The notes beneath the pieces were generated by a model. The model was not told the DNA's origin. It made no database searches and saw nothing but the letters and a program-made list of their open reading frames with translations. Positions 62,840-64,000 of a stretch of 64,000 nucleotides of DNA are shown here, piece by piece. Origin of the DNA: Sphingomonas sp. Root710. Its GTDB lineage: Bacteria; Pseudomonadota; Alphaproteobacteria; Sphingomonadales; Sphingomonadaceae. Made by a program: the position numbers and the translations under genes. The stretch's first letter is position 1, and every line of letters begins with the position of its first letter. Where the stretch lies: NCBI RefSeq assembly GCF_001429065.1, contig NZ_LMIB01000001.1, positions 124,588-188,587 on the forward strand. Reading direction: 5' to 3'.

Positions 62840-63547
62840 TCATAGCGGCGGAGGTTCAGCGCGGCGCGTCCGCATATAGAGATGTGTCGTCATTGCCACC
62901 CCTAGCACCGGCGCGATCAGATTGGCGAAAGGGACCAGGAACAGCGCAGTCACGGACGATCCAATCAGCATCCTCGACGCCCGGCTTTCCCGCAGCCAGA
63001 TGCGACGCCCGGCCCGGTCTGCGTGCCGCCCGGCGACCATTTCTCCCAGATCACGGCCGAAGGTGGCGCCGTTGACCAGAACGAACAGGATCAGCGGACC
63101 GATGCCCGTCACCAGCAGCAGGATATAGAACGGCAGCGCTACCAGATTATAGAGCAGCACCCGCCCCGCCGAGCGCAGCCCCAGAAGCGCCGCGCCGCCG
63201 ATCCCCGTCTTGCGCGCCCGCGCCGCATCCATTGGATAGTGCCGCGCTTCGATGATCGCGGCGATGCGATCGACATAGGCGCACATCACGCCCAGTGCGA
63301 CCGCCGGAAACAGGAACCACAGCCCGAGCAGGGTCAGCACCACCGCGCTTATCCCCGACGCCGTGGCGTCGAGCGCACACTCCATGTCGCCGAGCATGGC
63401 GCAGGGATCGCTCCCCGCCAACGCCCAGCCGATCGCGATGCCGAGCAGTAAGAAGATGAGGAGAGTGACGAGAACCGACCGGACCAGCAGCCCGACTATC
63501 CGGCTGTCGGCAAGGTCGATCAGCGCGAGAGAAACGATGTGCGTCAT
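62840..63547 (-). CDS. EI24/CysZ-like membrane protein
   Basis: The 235-residue membrane protein has about five to six hydrophobic helices: LVRSVLVTLLIFLLLGIAIG, VLTLLGLWFLFPAVALGVMC and ILLLVTGIGPLILFVLVNGA, with REFDL-like polar loops RHADRAGRRIWLRES. The pattern NGATFGRDLGEMVAGRHADR fits the EI24 family (CysZ-related). Function is unknown; CysZ relatives carry sulfate. It is followed on the same strand, after 40 bp, by the small protein at 62563. Confidence 0.85.
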   Translation of the reverse strand: MTHIVSLALIDLADSRIVGLLVRSVLVTLLIFLLLGIAIGWALAGSDPCAMLGDMECALDATASGISAVVLTLLGLWFLFPAVALGVMCAYVDRIAAIIEARHYPMDAARARKTGIGGAALLGLRSAGRVLLYNLVALPFYILLLVTGIGPLILFVLVNGATFGRDLGEMVAGRHADRAGRRIWLRESRASRMLIGSSVTALFLVPFANLIAPVLGVAMTTHLYMRTRRAEPPPL

Positions 63548-63614
63548 GGCAGACAGACGCGGGGGCGAGGGGCTGGTTCCCGCCGGTTATCCTTATGCAC
63601 GCAAGGTGCGATGA

Positions 63615-64000
63615 TCAGCGGGCGGAGAAGGCCGATGACCGAATGGACAATTGGGGCGATGGCGTGAAGCTGTTCGGCGGGGACAAAGGTTGCCGGTCGT
63701 CGCGGGCCTCTTCGATATAACGCAGCGCTGCTATCAGGCCATCGCGGGAAAAGGGCTTGGGAATGACGCCATGCCCGCCGGCAAAGTCCTCCGGAATCTT
63801 CCGGGGATTGGCGGTCACAAAGACGACGAGGCTGGAAGGCCAGCGCGTTCGCACCAGCCGGGCGACGTCGATTCCGCTGCTTCCATGGGCGAGATGGAGG
63901 TCTATCAGCGCGAGGTCCGGGCGAATGTCTTGCATGGCGTCGACGTCCGACAGCGAAGCCGCTTCGCCGACGACCTCATGGCCGCAATCTTCAATCGTGG
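63615..64000 (-). CDS. Response regulator receiver protein, 5' end outside window
   Basis: The reading frame runs to the window edge, so the start is outside. The visible part has TIEDCGHEVVGEAASLSDVD, then the phosphoacceptor Asp in PDLALIDLHLAHGSSG, the Thr in VVFVTANPRKIPEDF and the Lys in GVIPKPFSRDGL. It ends with a short tail (SIRSSAFSAR) and no output domain, so it is a single-domain receiver of the CheY/PAS-linked kind. Confidence 0.88.
   Translation of the reverse strand, partial: TIEDCGHEVVGEAASLSDVDAMQDIRPDLALIDLHLAHGSSGIDVARLVRTRWPSSLVVFVTANPRKIPEDFAGGHGVIPKPFSRDGLIAALRYIEEARDDRQPLSPPNSFTPSPQLSIRSSAFSAR

Overview
The window looks like chromosomal DNA of a high-GC sphingomonad (Alphaproteobacteria, Sphingomonadales). 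The evidence is a protocatechuate 4,5-cleavage operon in the LigJABC arrangement known from Sphingobium sp. SYK-6, two long TonB-dependent receptors with the IVTAQRR plug start, a DUF3489/DUF2924/serine-recombinase module, and core genes (rarA, PadR, DUF885, EI24) of alphaproteobacterial character. No tool was run; family calls rest on motifs and remembered family sequences.

Region by region. (1) 1-6234: an edge-truncated LysR regulator followed by a tightly coupled six-gene operon: DUF1932 oxidoreductase, LigJ-type hydratase, LigA, LigB, LigC, PobA. It converts 4-hydroxybenzoate to protocatechuate, opens the ring and feeds the 2-pyrone-4,6-dicarboxylate/oxalomesaconate route; ligI, ligU and ligK are not here. 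(2) 6235-8460: a scar with an aldo/keto reductase remnant, a tyrosine-integrase tail, an aromatic-acid MFS transporter broken by frameshift and by an IS5-family element, and little else. (3) 8460-11481: a mobile module (small protein, DUF3489, DUF2924, large serine recombinase), then tRNA-Thr(TGT). (4) 11771-14690: core-like genes (RNase-H-fold protein, rarA, PadR regulator with palindromic operators). (5) 14823-34731: a 20-kb catabolic island bracketed by two TonB receptors. It has two IclR regulators, three FAH-fold hydrolases, five VOC/extradiol-type proteins, a VanA-like Rieske oxygenase, four SDRs and two AtaL-like SRPBCC proteins; a FAH-VOC gene pair occurs twice. Two families of repeated promoter motifs suggest separate IclR regulons. 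The substrate is unknown but probably aromatic. (6) 35138-39997: MarR-controlled EmrA/EmrB/outer-membrane-factor efflux system. (7) 40197-42883: OmpA protein with a polyproline hinge, small membrane proteins and a Crp/Fnr regulator, with Crp-like palindromes. (8) 42904-47782: a three-gene operon encoding a TIR-membrane-TPR protein, an unknown protein and a TRAFs-binding/SLOG/degenerate-cyclase protein, divergent from a helical-repeat protein. This is the best candidate for an undescribed signalling or conflict system. (9) 47809-64000: globin-coupled chemoreceptor, zinc metallopeptidase, phosphatase, NAD(P)HX dehydratase, GH68 sucrase with a sugar transporter, AmtB, DUF885 protein, enoyl-CoA hydratase, N-formylglutamate amidohydrolase, TetR, a flavin monooxygenase-like protein, EI24 protein and an edge-truncated response regulator.

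The island and the lig operon together describe an organism that takes up lignin- or plant-derived aromatics through TonB receptors and degrades them by ring cleavage. The efflux system and the TIR/SLOG operon are stress or defence functions.
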